The notes beneath the pieces are model-generated. The model saw only the letters and a list, made by a program, of their open reading frames with translations, searched no databases and was not told the DNA's origin. From Deltaproteobacteria bacterium (lineage in GTDB: Bacteria; Desulfobacterota; Dissulfuribacteria; Dissulfuribacterales; UBA3076), in contig WTCF01000195.1 of assembly GCA_013138705.1 (NCBI GenBank), forward strand, positions 1-5,632: a stretch of 5,632 nt of DNA, given 5' to 3'. How positions within the stretch are numbered: the stretch's first letter is position 1; every line of letters starts with the position of its first letter. The position numbers were made by a program, and so were the translations under genes. Below, piece by piece: positions 1 to 5,632 of the stretch.

Positions 1-1
1 C

Positions 2-382
2 CATGATATATTTCTCCCAAACGGTGGCAGAAAGACCCTTGAGAGTTATTCGGTTGAAAAGGGCAAAATAGATATACCCCAAAGCCACCGGGATTTTCTT
101 GATCACCTGGATTTGTATTTTGAGACCAATGATTATATATTTGTACATGCAGGCCTGAGACCCTATGTTTCCATTTCTGAACAAAGCCCTGAAGACCTCC
201 TCTGGATCAGGTCACATTTTCTGAAATCTTCTTATGACTGGGGTAAAAGGGTCATTTTCGGTCATACACCGTTTTCTGTCCCATTAATTGAGGCCAACAA
301 GGTAGGTATTGATACGGGTGCGGTTTATGGTGGAAGGCTCACTTGCCTGGTACTTCCGGATTTTGAATTCATATTTGCCTAG
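2..382 (+). CDS. Metallophosphatase / serine-threonine protein phosphatase (PPP/ApaH-like), C-terminal part
   Basis: This frame is open from the left edge to a TAG stop, giving 126 visible residues; the start lies upstream of the window. The ATG at 113 is internal, because family-like sequence (LPNGGRKTLESY near the edge) is read before it. Two C-terminal signatures of the calcineurin-like PPP fold are visible. One is FVHAGLRP, with a metal-binding His at 146-148. The other is IFGHTPF, with the second His at 263-265, followed by the GIDTGAVYGGRLTCL strand region typical of the fold's end. The N-terminal metal motifs (GDxHG, GDxxDRG, GNH) would lie outside the window, so activity cannot be judged here. 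Family members hydrolyse phosphoserine/threonine or dinucleotide polyphosphates using two metal ions in the cytoplasm; which substrate applies is not shown. It is the first visible gene of a cluster with the unknown gene (19 bases on) and xerD. Confidence 0.
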   Translation, partial: HDIFLPNGGRKTLESYSVEKGKIDIPQSHRDFLDHLDLYFETNDYIFVHAGLRPYVSISEQSPEDLLWIRSHFLKSSYDWGKRVIFGHTPFSVPLIEANKVGIDTGAVYGGRLTCLVLPDFEFIFA

Positions 383-390
383 AAGGAATT

Positions 391-397
391 GAAAGAG
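391..397 (+). promoter_or_regulatory. Ribosome binding site of the 161-residue protein
   Basis: The purine run GAAAGAG ends 4 bases before the ATG at 402. A second AAGGA lies at 383-387 but is 14 bases away, which is too far to be ideal. Either supports translation starting at 402, inside the short gap after the phosphatase stop. Confidence 0.
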
Positions 398-401
398 ACC
401 T

Positions 402-887
402 ATGGTTAGAGAAAGAAAGAAGAGTTGGAAAGAAATAGACAGAAAGCGCGATAGAAGCAGGAGCGCAAGAAACAAAAAGGATGAGCGCAGCAACCTTGAA
501 AGGGCCCTTGAAGACCCAAGGATGAAGGAACTCTATTTACAGGAAGCAGAAAAGCTGTTTATGGGTGCAAAGGGACGGCCACAACATTCTAAAGACCTCA
601 TGGCCATACATGAATCCTATGGCAGGACGAGGTTCCTGTCTACTGTTAGACACTATGTGGACACCTACGGAATGCCGCAGGACTGGGGTGCATTGCTTCT
701 GATTCTGGATATCAAAAATGATTCGGAATTAGTATGTAAGGCTATTGAAGGCCTGTGTGAACTTGTTGGAGAAAAAGGAACTGTTGAACGGAGAGGCCTT
801 GAGGGCAAATTGAGAGTACTGAGCCTTACCGCCAGAAATCCGGAAATCCGGGAGACTGCCGAGATACAACTCACAGAGCTTTCTTGA
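402..887 (+). CDS. Conserved-looking hypothetical protein, basic N-terminus and helical C-terminus
   Basis: This is a complete 161-residue frame starting with ATG 19 bases after the phosphatase stop and ending in TGA at 885-887. I do not recognise a named family with certainty. Residues 1-35 are extremely charged (MVRERKKSWKEIDRKRDRS, then more Arg/Lys/Asp/Glu) and probably disordered or nucleic-acid contacting. Residues 36-56 form a probable helix. Residues 65-161 read as short amphipathic helices (about 75-90, 95-103, 108-122, 132-142, 147-160) that resemble HEAT-like or armadillo-like packing, though no repeat is certain. There is no signal peptide or membrane segment, so it should be cytoplasmic. 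The 'KSWKEIDRKRDRS' opening resembles short unnamed proteins I associate with deltaproteobacteria; that is recollection, not a search result. Its position between a phosphatase and XerD, with a 4-base overlap into xerD, suggests coexpression. Function is unknown. Confidence 0.
   Translation: MVRERKKSWKEIDRKRDRSRSARNKKDERSNLERALEDPRMKELYLQEAEKLFMGAKGRPQHSKDLMAIHESYGRTRFLSTVRHYVDTYGMPQDWGALLLILDIKNDSELVCKAIEGLCELVGEKGTVERRGLEGKLRVLSLTARNPEIRETAEIQLTELS
875..887 (+). promoter_or_regulatory. Stop-start overlap and ribosome binding site deciding the xerD start
   Basis: AGAG at 875-878 sits 5 bases before TTG at 884-886, and TTG overlaps the upstream TGA stop (TTGA, 884-887). The alternative ATG at 893 is 14 bases from AGAG and has no better Shine-Dalgarno sequence. 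The overlap suggests translational coupling between the small protein and XerD. The protein differs by only three residues between the two starts. Confidence 0.
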
Positions 888-1804
888 AAAATATGCCGGA
901 TGGAGCAACCAACTCCTGGGCCGGTCTTCTTGATGACTTTATGGCCCGCCTTTCTATAGACCGCGGGGTTTCTCCCAGCACCCTTGATGAATACAGCCGT
1001 GATCTTTTAAATTTCGTTGATTTTGCAAACAGACAAGAACTTGCCGGTCCGGACAATATAAGCCCCAACGACATATTGGCGTGGCTAAAATCACTTCGGG
1101 ACTCCGGCCTTTCTCCGAGGACCACTGCCAGAAAACTTTCAGCCCTCAGGGGTTTCTTTCGCTTCCTGGTGGAAGAATACAGCCTGAACTCAACACCTCT
1201 TGCCGCTATCAATAATCCACGAATAGGGGGCCACCTCCCCGAGGTGTTGTCGGTCTCCGAGGTTGAGACCCTGATGGAACAACCTGAAGTAAATAAGCCC
1301 GCTGGCTTGAGGGACAGAGCACTCCTTGAGCTTACTTATGCGTGCGGGCTCAGGGCCTCTGAAGCCGTGGGATTGAAACTTAACCAGATAGACATGAAAG
1401 TTGGTTATTTGAGGATACTCGGCAAAGGAAATAAAGAACGCGTAGTACCGGTGGGGAAGGTGGCTATAGAGTGGCTAGGCAATTATCTCAAGTCCGGCAG
1501 GCCCAAGCTTCTGGGCAAAAAGGCCAGTTACTTTGTATTTGTCGGCAGGGCCGGGAAGCCCATTACAAGACAGAGGTTCTGGCAGTTATTCAAGGCCTAT
1601 TCCATATCAGCAGGTATTAAGAGCGAAGTCTCTCCCCACGTGCTCCGCCATTCCTTTGCAACGCATCTCCTGGAAGGTGGAGCGGATCTGAGGGTCGTGC
1701 AGATGCTCCTGGGCCACAGCAACATCAGCACTACCCAGATATACACCCATCTCGACCTTCAGCACCTGCGTACTATCCACCAGAAGTATCATCCCAGGGG
1801 CTGA
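884..1804 (+). CDS. xerD: Site-specific tyrosine recombinase XerD
   Basis: This 306-residue protein (303 if ATG 893 is the start) is close to the usual ~298-300 of XerD. The N-terminal SAM-like core-binding domain spans about residues 10-110 (LLDDFMARLSIDRGVSPSTL onward). The catalytic domain spans about 120-306. All six catalytic residues of the family are visible, numbered from TTG: Arg157 in GLRASE, Lys181 in GKGNKER, His252 and Arg255 in HVLRHSFATH, His278 in LLGHSN, and nucleophile Tyr287 in TTQIYTHL. The ending LRTIHQKYHPRG matches the C-terminal tail of XerD rather than XerC or phage integrases, which is why I use the symbol. XerD works with XerC at dif to resolve chromosome dimers at division, usually under FtsK control. 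No partner xerC or dif site is visible here. It is the last gene of the plus-strand cluster. No clear terminator follows, and it converges on the toxin remnant with a 19-base gap. Confidence 0.
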   Translation: MKNMPDGATNSWAGLLDDFMARLSIDRGVSPSTLDEYSRDLLNFVDFANRQELAGPDNISPNDILAWLKSLRDSGLSPRTTARKLSALRGFFRFLVEEYSLNSTPLAAINNPRIGGHLPEVLSVSEVETLMEQPEVNKPAGLRDRALLELTYACGLRASEAVGLKLNQIDMKVGYLRILGKGNKERVVPVGKVAIEWLGNYLKSGRPKLLGKKASYFVFVGRAGKPITRQRFWQLFKAYSISAGIKSEVSPHVLRHSFATHLLEGGADLRVVQMLLGHSNISTTQIYTHLDLQHLRTIHQKYHPRG

Positions 1805-1823
1805 CGGACCGCTTTACATACTG

Positions 1824-1919
1824 TTAAGCCTTTTGCAAAACTCCGTCTTTTGCCCTCTTAGAGAGCAATTCCGGATTACTGATGAACCATACCCAGGCAT
1901 GAGTATCAAGAACAATCAT
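1824..1919 (-). pseudogene. Truncated PIN-domain (VapC-type) toxin, N-terminal 31 codons only
   Basis: Read on the minus strand, this begins MIVLDTHAWVWFISNPELL and continues SKRAKDG before a short unrelated tail (VLQKA) and a TAA stop. The opening is the first strand and helix of PIN-domain RNases of the VapC type, including Asp5, the first of the acidic metal-binding residues. Family members are usually about 120-140 residues, so roughly three quarters is missing, including the other acidic residues; it cannot be catalytic. The start is well supported: ATG overlaps the antitoxin stop by 4 bases (ATGA, 1916-1919), and GGGAG on the minus strand (1928-1932) lies 8 bases upstream. The loss is physical rather than a point mutation, because xerD ends only 19 bases beyond this stop, leaving no room for the rest. 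A short functional peptide is possible but unlikely. Confidence 0.
1831..1840. repeat. 10-base perfect palindrome at the toxin truncation point
   Basis: TTTTGCAAAA reads identically on both strands. It falls where the PIN toxin sequence loses family resemblance and just past the xerD stop. It is too short and A/T-rich to act as a terminator by itself. It may mark the rearrangement junction or be chance. Confidence 0.
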
Positions 1920-2149
1920 TTTAAAGACTCCCAATCATCTGACCCTACAGGAGCAGTTGGATCTTCGTACTTGATCACAGAGTTGCGAAGTGCTTTTAGG
2001 CACTCGGCAGGATCTGCCGTAAATGGCACGATCTTTAAGACCGGTTTGCCCCGGTCACTGATGATTAATTCCCTTCCTGTTTGTTCCACTTCGCGAAAAT
2101 AGTGCAAGGCGCGGGGTTTGAATTTTGATTTAGATATTATGTTTTCCAT
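1916..2149 (-). CDS. Phd/YefM-family type II antitoxin (prevent-host-death)
   Basis: This complete 77-residue protein starts at ATG 2149-2147. Residues 1-43 form the Phd/YefM DNA-binding and dimerisation fold: ISKSKFKPRALHYFREVEQT, then GRELIISDRGKPVLKIVPF, a hallmark of the family. The C-terminal part (about 44-77, ending DPTAPVGSDDWESLK) corresponds to the toxin-binding segment seen in Phd antitoxins paired with PIN toxins. Members neutralise the toxin by binding it and repress their own operon. Translation is coupled to the downstream toxin frame through an ATGA overlap, but that toxin is truncated, so this is an orphan antitoxin. It may be non-functional baggage, a repressor of related loci, or protection against a homologous toxin elsewhere. 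A weak GAG lies 8 bases before its start. The frame shows no damage. Confidence 0.
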   Translation of the reverse strand: MENIISKSKFKPRALHYFREVEQTGRELIISDRGKPVLKIVPFTADPAECLKALRNSVIKYEDPTAPVGSDDWESLK

Positions 2150-2188
2150 ATCAAAGGCTCATTTATTAATTTGCAGAAAATCAAACAA

Positions 2189-2208
2189 CATAGTCATAAT
2201 ACCATAGT
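2189..2208 (-). promoter_or_regulatory. Possible antitoxin promoter/operator with paired CATAGT repeats
   Basis: CATAGT occurs at 2189-2194 and again at 2203-2208, 14 bases apart, about 40-60 bases upstream of the antitoxin start. On the minus strand TATTAT (2202-2197) could be a -10 element, with TTGCTA upstream at a short 15-base spacing. Phd/YefM proteins repress their own promoters through repeated operator elements, which makes the location sensible. The repeats are short and the promoter match is weak. Confidence 0.
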
Positions 2209-2226
2209 TAGTACCTTAGCAATTAT

Positions 2227-2258
2227 TTTCGTGTTTTTTCTGGTAGAAAAATGTGAAA
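2227..2258. repeat. Imperfect A/T hairpin in the divergent intergenic region
   Basis: TTTTTCT (2235-2241), loop GGT, and AGAAAAA (2245-2251) form a perfect 7-base inverted repeat. Outside it, TTTC (2227-2230) pairs with GAAA (2255-2258) across a small internal loop. The stem is weak because it is A/T-rich, so it is more plausible as a DNA operator than as an intrinsic terminator. Confidence 0.
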
Positions 2259-2291
2259 CATAATCACGAAAGATTGAAAGCACGAAATATT
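2227..2291. repeat. Three CACGAAA-type motifs
   Basis: CACGAAA occurs on the minus strand at 2233-2227 (extended CACGAAAATAATT), and on the plus strand at 2265-2271 (CACGAAAGATT) and 2281-2287 (CACGAAATATT). The two plus-strand copies match at 10 of 11 bases and start 16 bases apart. They sit between the two divergent genes, a reasonable place for a regulator's binding sites. The number of copies is small and chance is not excluded. Confidence 0.
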
Positions 2292-2463
2292 ATCGAAGCT
2301 TTGCCTCAGCCCCTGATCTGTGGACCGGCCTTAACAGCCGATTTCTCGAAAAATAAGGCAAAGAGGAAACATGATTTAACTGCTTTATTCACAAAAACAG
2401 TGTATATTAAAGATTTGCTTTTAAGCTGTTTCATCAAAAAAATACAGAAACTACGGCACAGAT

Positions 2464-5400
2464 ATGGATCGGAAGTTTTTTAGAAACAAAAGGGGCAAAG
2501 ATCAAGCAGGTTTCTGGAAGGATCGACTAAGACACTCTTTTCTGCCTGTGATACGCCAACGCGGTGAGTATTATGCCGAGCAGGGAAAGGCAATACTGAA
2601 AGAAGTCTCACGGGAAAGGATTTTAGCTGCAGTCCATGGCTCAAAGCTCTATACAGCGACAGTAGTTGACAGACATTCAGGAGACGGCAAAATTCACGTT
2701 TCCTGTACCTGCCCCTTTTTTCAACAGGGTTTTCCATGCAAACACCTGTGGGCAGCCATAGTTGAAGCAGACGGGGTCTTGGCAGCAGGAGGAATGCCGA
2801 CCCTTTCCGGCAATGGCAAACATAAAAAGGCCCGGTCTAAGGAAAAAACCGATTGGCGAACACTGTTTACAGATGCCATCTGGCAAGGAAAACCGCTAGC
2901 CGCTCCATGGCTGGATGGTTCCAGCAAGTTCGTCCTGTGCTACGACCTGAACGTCACTTCGATGGCCATAGAGGTATCTGCCTTTGAAAGGTACCTTAGA
3001 AAAGACGGTACACTGGGAAGAGAACGGAAACTTCAGGCAGCTACCATAGAACACCGGGGTCTTCCAAGGGTGGATCGTGCCATAATTGCTATGCTGGACA
3101 ATGTGTCCGGGAGAACTCCAAGAAATGATTTTTTCCGATATTACCAGCCGACTCACAAAGATTTTGTAGACCTTGCCTTAGAACCAAGAGACCTTGAACT
3201 CGTCCTGCCTCTGTTGGCCGAGACAAAACGTTGCAGAGTATTTCACTCAGTCAAAAAACAACTGGCAGATCCCCTCTATAAAGCAGTCCCGTCTGCTGCA
3301 TTGCTGGAGCTGGCAGCAGAACAAAAAACCAAAAAGAAAAAAAAAGGGCTTAAGCTCGTGCCATCAGTGAGGCTGAAACCGGACGGCGAAGACGTGCCGC
3401 TTTCGAATATACCTGTTTTTTTTCATACCTCGCCGGTGCTTTTCATATATGACGGGTATCTTTTCGAATTGCCGGGACCCAGCCTTTCGTGGATAAAGGC
3501 TGCGTTGAAATCAGAAGAGATAGAGATATCCAGGAAAGACATCCGGGACCTTGTGGTCCAGGCAGAATCCCTTCCAGGCAGCCCTAAAATTCGCCTGCCG
3601 GAGGGAATAGCGCCCAAAACCATACAGGACTTATTTCCAAAACCAGTACTTATGGTAGAGCTTGAGAAAGATCTCTTACAGGCCCAGGTCTTTATGAACT
3701 ATGAAGACCTGGAAATAGACTGGCATGATCCAAGACCCTCTGTGCTGGATACTGAAAGATGGCAACGGGTAAAACGAAATAAAGATGCCGAATCCGAGAT
3801 CCTAGTGGGACTATTTGACAAGGGATTTCGGCAAAAGGACCAGCTATTTCAAAGAGATATTAAAGGTGCGGCCGAAGCCCTTTCAGAATTGACAGAAGAT
3901 GGTTGGAGGGTCCAGGGACAAAACAGAAAGCCTTTCAGGGGAGGTCGCATCACCGAACTAAGTATCTCATCCGGCATAGACTGGTTTGATTTGGAAGGCG
4001 GAATATCCTTTGGAGAACATGTAGTCTCGTTGCCAAGGGCCATTAAGGCATTTCTAAGGGGAGAACAAACTGTTACGCTTGGAGACGGAAGCACAGGGCT
4101 TCTTCCCGAGAAATGGCTTTCCCGCAACCTCCCCGTCCTTGAACTGGGTGCTGCGTCGGGAAAAAGGAATCGCGGCAAAACGCTCAGGTTTCCATCGACC
4201 CAGGCCTTGATCCTGGACGTTCTGCTGGAAGAGAATGAAGTCGAGTCCGTTGACCAGCGTTTCCTTGAGATAAAAAATGCCCTGAAAAACTTCTCAGGAA
4301 TTGAAAGGGTCCCTGTACCTGCTGGTTTCAAAGGCGTCCTTCGGCCATACCAGGAGGATGCCTTGGGCTGGTTTGCCTTTTTAAAGAAGTTCAGTTTTGG
4401 AGGCATACTCGCCGATGACATGGGGCTTGGCAAGACAGTACAGGTCCTTGCATGGCTCGCAGGAGAGATGGAAAAAGGAAAACAAGGGCCATCCCTTGTA
4501 GTGAGCCCAACCTCTGTCCTGTTTAACTGGCAGGCGGAAGCAAAGCGTTTTGTCCCTGATTTAAAAATACTTGCCTATGCAGGGAACAATCGTTCAGACC
4601 TTATTAAAGAAATAGACCAGGCTGATCTGGTAATCACCACCTATGGTCTGGTAAGACGTGATATAGAGATTCTTAAAGATTTGCAGTTCAATTATATCAT
4701 TCTGGATGAAAGTCAGACGATCAAAAATTCCAACTCCCAGATTGCCAAAGCAGTGCGGCTACTCAGGGCCGGGCACAGGCTGTGTCTGACTGGCACGCCA
4801 CTTGAAAACAACGTGGGGGAGCTCTGGTCCCAGATGGAATTCTTAAATCCAAAACTCCTGGGTCCCAGGGCGGTCTTTGACAGGAGGTTTGCAAAACCTA
4901 TAGCCCGGGGAGATAAAACGGCCCGGAATATCCTTAAAAAAATGGTAAAGGCTTTTCTCCTCAGGCGTAATAAAGAGGCCGTAGCCAAAGAAATTCTTGG
5001 AAAAAGGGAGCATATAATACTCTGTCCCATGACCGATGGACAGGCCAAGATTTACTCCCAGGTTCGGGACCACTACCGCGCTTCAATATTGGCAACCATA
5101 GAACAGCAGGGTCTCAACAGGAGCCGTATAAAGATACTGGAGGGACTCCTCAGGCTTCGCCAGGCAGCCAACCACCCTGCCCTTATCGGAGAGGATAGCG
5201 CAGGATCAGGCAAGCTGGATAATCTGATGACATTGATAAAAGAGGCCATTTCCGGTGGACATAAGGCCCTGGTCTTTTCCCAATTTACCAAAATGCTGAG
5301 CCTGATCCGTCGCTCCCTGGATGATGCCGGTATAATATATGAGTACCTTGATGGGAGGACGCCCCAGACAAGACGTAAAGACAGGGTACGCTGTTTTCAA

Positions 5401-5632
5401 GACAACGAAGATATAAAACTCTTCCTTATCAGCCTTAAGGCCGGCGGCCTGGGGCTTAATCTCACAGCAGCAGATTATGTGTTTATTGTAGATCCGTGGT
5501 GGAACCCGGCAGTTGAACTTCAGGCGGTCGATCGAACCCACCGCATCGGACAGGACAAAAAAGTATTTACCTATCGCTTCATTACAGCCGAAACAGTAGA
5601 AGAGAAGGTCCTTGCTTTGCAGGAGAAGAAGC
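2464..5632 (+). CDS. SNF2/HepA-type DEAD-like ATPase with SWIM zinc finger, C-terminus beyond window
   Basis: The frame is open from ATG 2464 to the right edge (1056 residues), with the stop outside. ATG 2464 is the first start after the in-frame stop at 2422-2424, although its Shine-Dalgarno is poor. A SWIM finger spans about residues 33-100, with ligands Cys81, Cys83, Cys92 and His94 (CxCx8CxH). Residues ~100-620 match the layout of the bacterial SNF2-associated region, with a lysine-rich linker near 288-296. The ATPase core has LRPYQEDALGWF (626-637), Walker A DDMGLGKT (651-658), motif Ia (679-689), ITTYG (724-728), motif II DESQ (748-751) and TGTP (776-779). The helicase C lobe has LVFSQF (936-941), LKAGGLGLNLT (991-1001) and QAVDRTHRIGQ (1020-1030), with arginine fingers Arg1024 and Arg1027. 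Such proteins translocate on double-stranded DNA and remodel protein-DNA complexes; RapA recycles RNA polymerase, but that role is not shown here. Perhaps 30-50 residues are missing. It is transcribed divergently from the TA remnant. Confidence 0.
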   Translation, partial: MDRKFFRNKRGKDQAGFWKDRLRHSFLPVIRQRGEYYAEQGKAILKEVSRERILAAVHGSKLYTATVVDRHSGDGKIHVSCTCPFFQQGFPCKHLWAAIVEADGVLAAGGMPTLSGNGKHKKARSKEKTDWRTLFTDAIWQGKPLAAPWLDGSSKFVLCYDLNVTSMAIEVSAFERYLRKDGTLGRERKLQAATIEHRGLPRVDRAIIAMLDNVSGRTPRNDFFRYYQPTHKDFVDLALEPRDLELVLPLLAETKRCRVFHSVKKQLADPLYKAVPSAALLELAAEQKTKKKKKGLKLVPSVRLKPDGEDVPLSNIPVFFHTSPVLFIYDGYLFELPGPSLSWIKAALKSEEIEISRKDIRDLVVQAESLPGSPKIRLPEGIAPKTIQDLFPKPVLMVELEKDLLQAQVFMNYEDLEIDWHDPRPSVLDTERWQRVKRNKDAESEILVGLFDKGFRQKDQLFQRDIKGAAEALSELTEDGWRVQGQNRKPFRGGRITELSISSGIDWFDLEGGISFGEHVVSLPRAIKAFLRGEQTVTLGDGSTGLLPEKWLSRNLPVLELGAASGKRNRGKTLRFPSTQALILDVLLEENEVESVDQRFLEIKNALKNFSGIERVPVPAGFKGVLRPYQEDALGWFAFLKKFSFGGILADDMGLGKTVQVLAWLAGEMEKGKQGPSLVVSPTSVLFNWQAEAKRFVPDLKILAYAGNNRSDLIKEIDQADLVITTYGLVRRDIEILKDLQFNYIILDESQTIKNSNSQIAKAVRLLRAGHRLCLTGTPLENNVGELWSQMEFLNPKLLGPRAVFDRRFAKPIARGDKTARNILKKMVKAFLLRRNKEAVAKEILGKREHIILCPMTDGQAKIYSQVRDHYRASILATIEQQGLNRSRIKILEGLLRLRQAANHPALIGEDSAGSGKLDNLMTLIKEAISGGHKALVFSQFTKMLSLIRRSLDDAGIIYEYLDGRTPQTRRKDRVRCFQDNEDIKLFLISLKAGGLGLNLTAADYVFIVDPWWNPAVELQAVDRTHRIGQDKKVFTYRFITAETVEEKVLALQEKK
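3337..3345 (+). other. Nine-A run inside the SNF2 gene (potential slippage site)
   Basis: Nine consecutive A bases encode lysines 292-294 in the linker after the SWIM region and are followed by GGG. An A_AAA_AAA slippery heptamer is present in the reading frame. Shifting to the -1 frame meets TAA at 3351-3353, and the +1 frame meets TGA at 3368-3370. Either slip would give a product of about 300 residues containing the SWIM finger but no ATPase. Whether slippage occurs is unknown. Confidence 0.

Larger units (their letters stand above)
2150..2463. other. A+T-rich divergent intergenic region
   Basis: About 310 bases separate the start of the antitoxin (minus strand) from the start of the SNF2 gene (plus strand), so promoters for both should lie here. 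The base composition is visibly richer in A+T than the flanking genes. It contains paired CATAGT repeats near the antitoxin, three CACGAAA-type motifs, an A/T hairpin, and an 8-base inverted repeat CTTTGCCT (2299-2306) / AGGCAAAG (2356-2363). A GTG-started 76-codon frame (2253-2483) crosses it and overlaps the SNF2 start by 20 bases. It has no recognisable domain or ribosome binding site, so I treat it as non-coding. No promoter with two good hexamers is evident for the SNF2 gene. Confidence 0.

Noticed and set aside
871..1212. Minus-strand open frame of 113 codons opposite the xerD 5' end
   Set aside because: The plus strand encodes the XerD core-binding domain here; there is no ribosome site or family resemblance on the minus strand.
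1805..1860. Intrinsic terminator for xerD
   Set aside because: No G+C-rich hairpin followed by a T run is present; only the A/T palindrome TTTTGCAAAA is seen.
1833..2102. Plus-strand open frame of 89 codons
   Set aside because: It lies antisense to the antitoxin and toxin remnant, which have clear family matches; it is a shadow.
2299..2363. 8-base inverted repeat CTTTGCCT/AGGCAAAG as a terminator or riboswitch stem
   Set aside because: The 49-base loop, lack of a following T run and lack of any known riboswitch core make a functional structure unlikely.
2387..2415. Possible dif-like site: TGTATATTA at 2401-2409 resembles the centre of E. coli dif
   Set aside because: Neither the left XerC arm nor the right XerD arm matches beyond the A/T-rich centre, so it is most likely chance in an A+T-rich stretch.
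3849..4433. Minus-strand open frame of 194 codons inside the SNF2 gene
   Set aside because: The protein is Ser/Pro/Arg-rich with no recognisable motif and lies opposite strongly coding SNF2 sequence; it is a shadow.

Overview
The window looks like an ordinary bacterial chromosome segment of moderate G+C. It is most likely from a deltaproteobacterium (Desulfobacterota-type); this is inferred from overall protein style and the phosphatase / small basic protein / XerD neighbourhood, with low certainty. It carries genes on both strands and no RNA gene, CRISPR array or insertion sequence that I can see.

Layout. (1) Positions 2-1804, plus strand, hold a tight cluster. It contains the C-terminal part of a PPP/ApaH-type metallophosphatase cut by the window's left edge, a 161-residue basic helical protein of unknown function, and a complete XerD tyrosine recombinase with all six catalytic residues. 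The phosphatase and the small protein are 19 bases apart. The small protein's stop overlaps a TTG start for xerD by 4 bases, so the three are probably cotranscribed. (2) Positions 1824-2149, minus strand, hold a type II toxin-antitoxin operon. The Phd/YefM antitoxin (77 residues) is intact. The PIN-domain (VapC-type) toxin that overlaps it by ATGA keeps its ribosome binding site and first ~27 family-like residues, then stops after 31 codons, right against the 3' end of xerD. This is the clearest anomaly: an orphaned antitoxin beside a decapitated toxin, marking a deletion or rearrangement breakpoint. (3) Positions 2150-2463 are an A+T-rich divergent intergenic region with small repeated motifs and an imperfect hairpin, but no convincing gene. 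(4) From 2464 to the right edge runs a large SWIM-zinc-finger SNF2/HepA-type ATPase. 1056 residues are visible and the stop lies beyond the window.

Working together. XerD is a chromosome-resolution recombinase, and the SNF2 protein is a DNA- or RNA polymerase-associated translocase. Nothing in the sequence ties the TA remnant functionally to either. I do not see an obvious undescribed multi-gene system. The items most worth a second look are the truncated toxin, the nine-A run in the SNF2 gene where slippage would release a SWIM-only N-terminal product, the repeated CACGAAA motif in the divergent promoter region, and the unknown protein sandwiched between phosphatase and recombinase.
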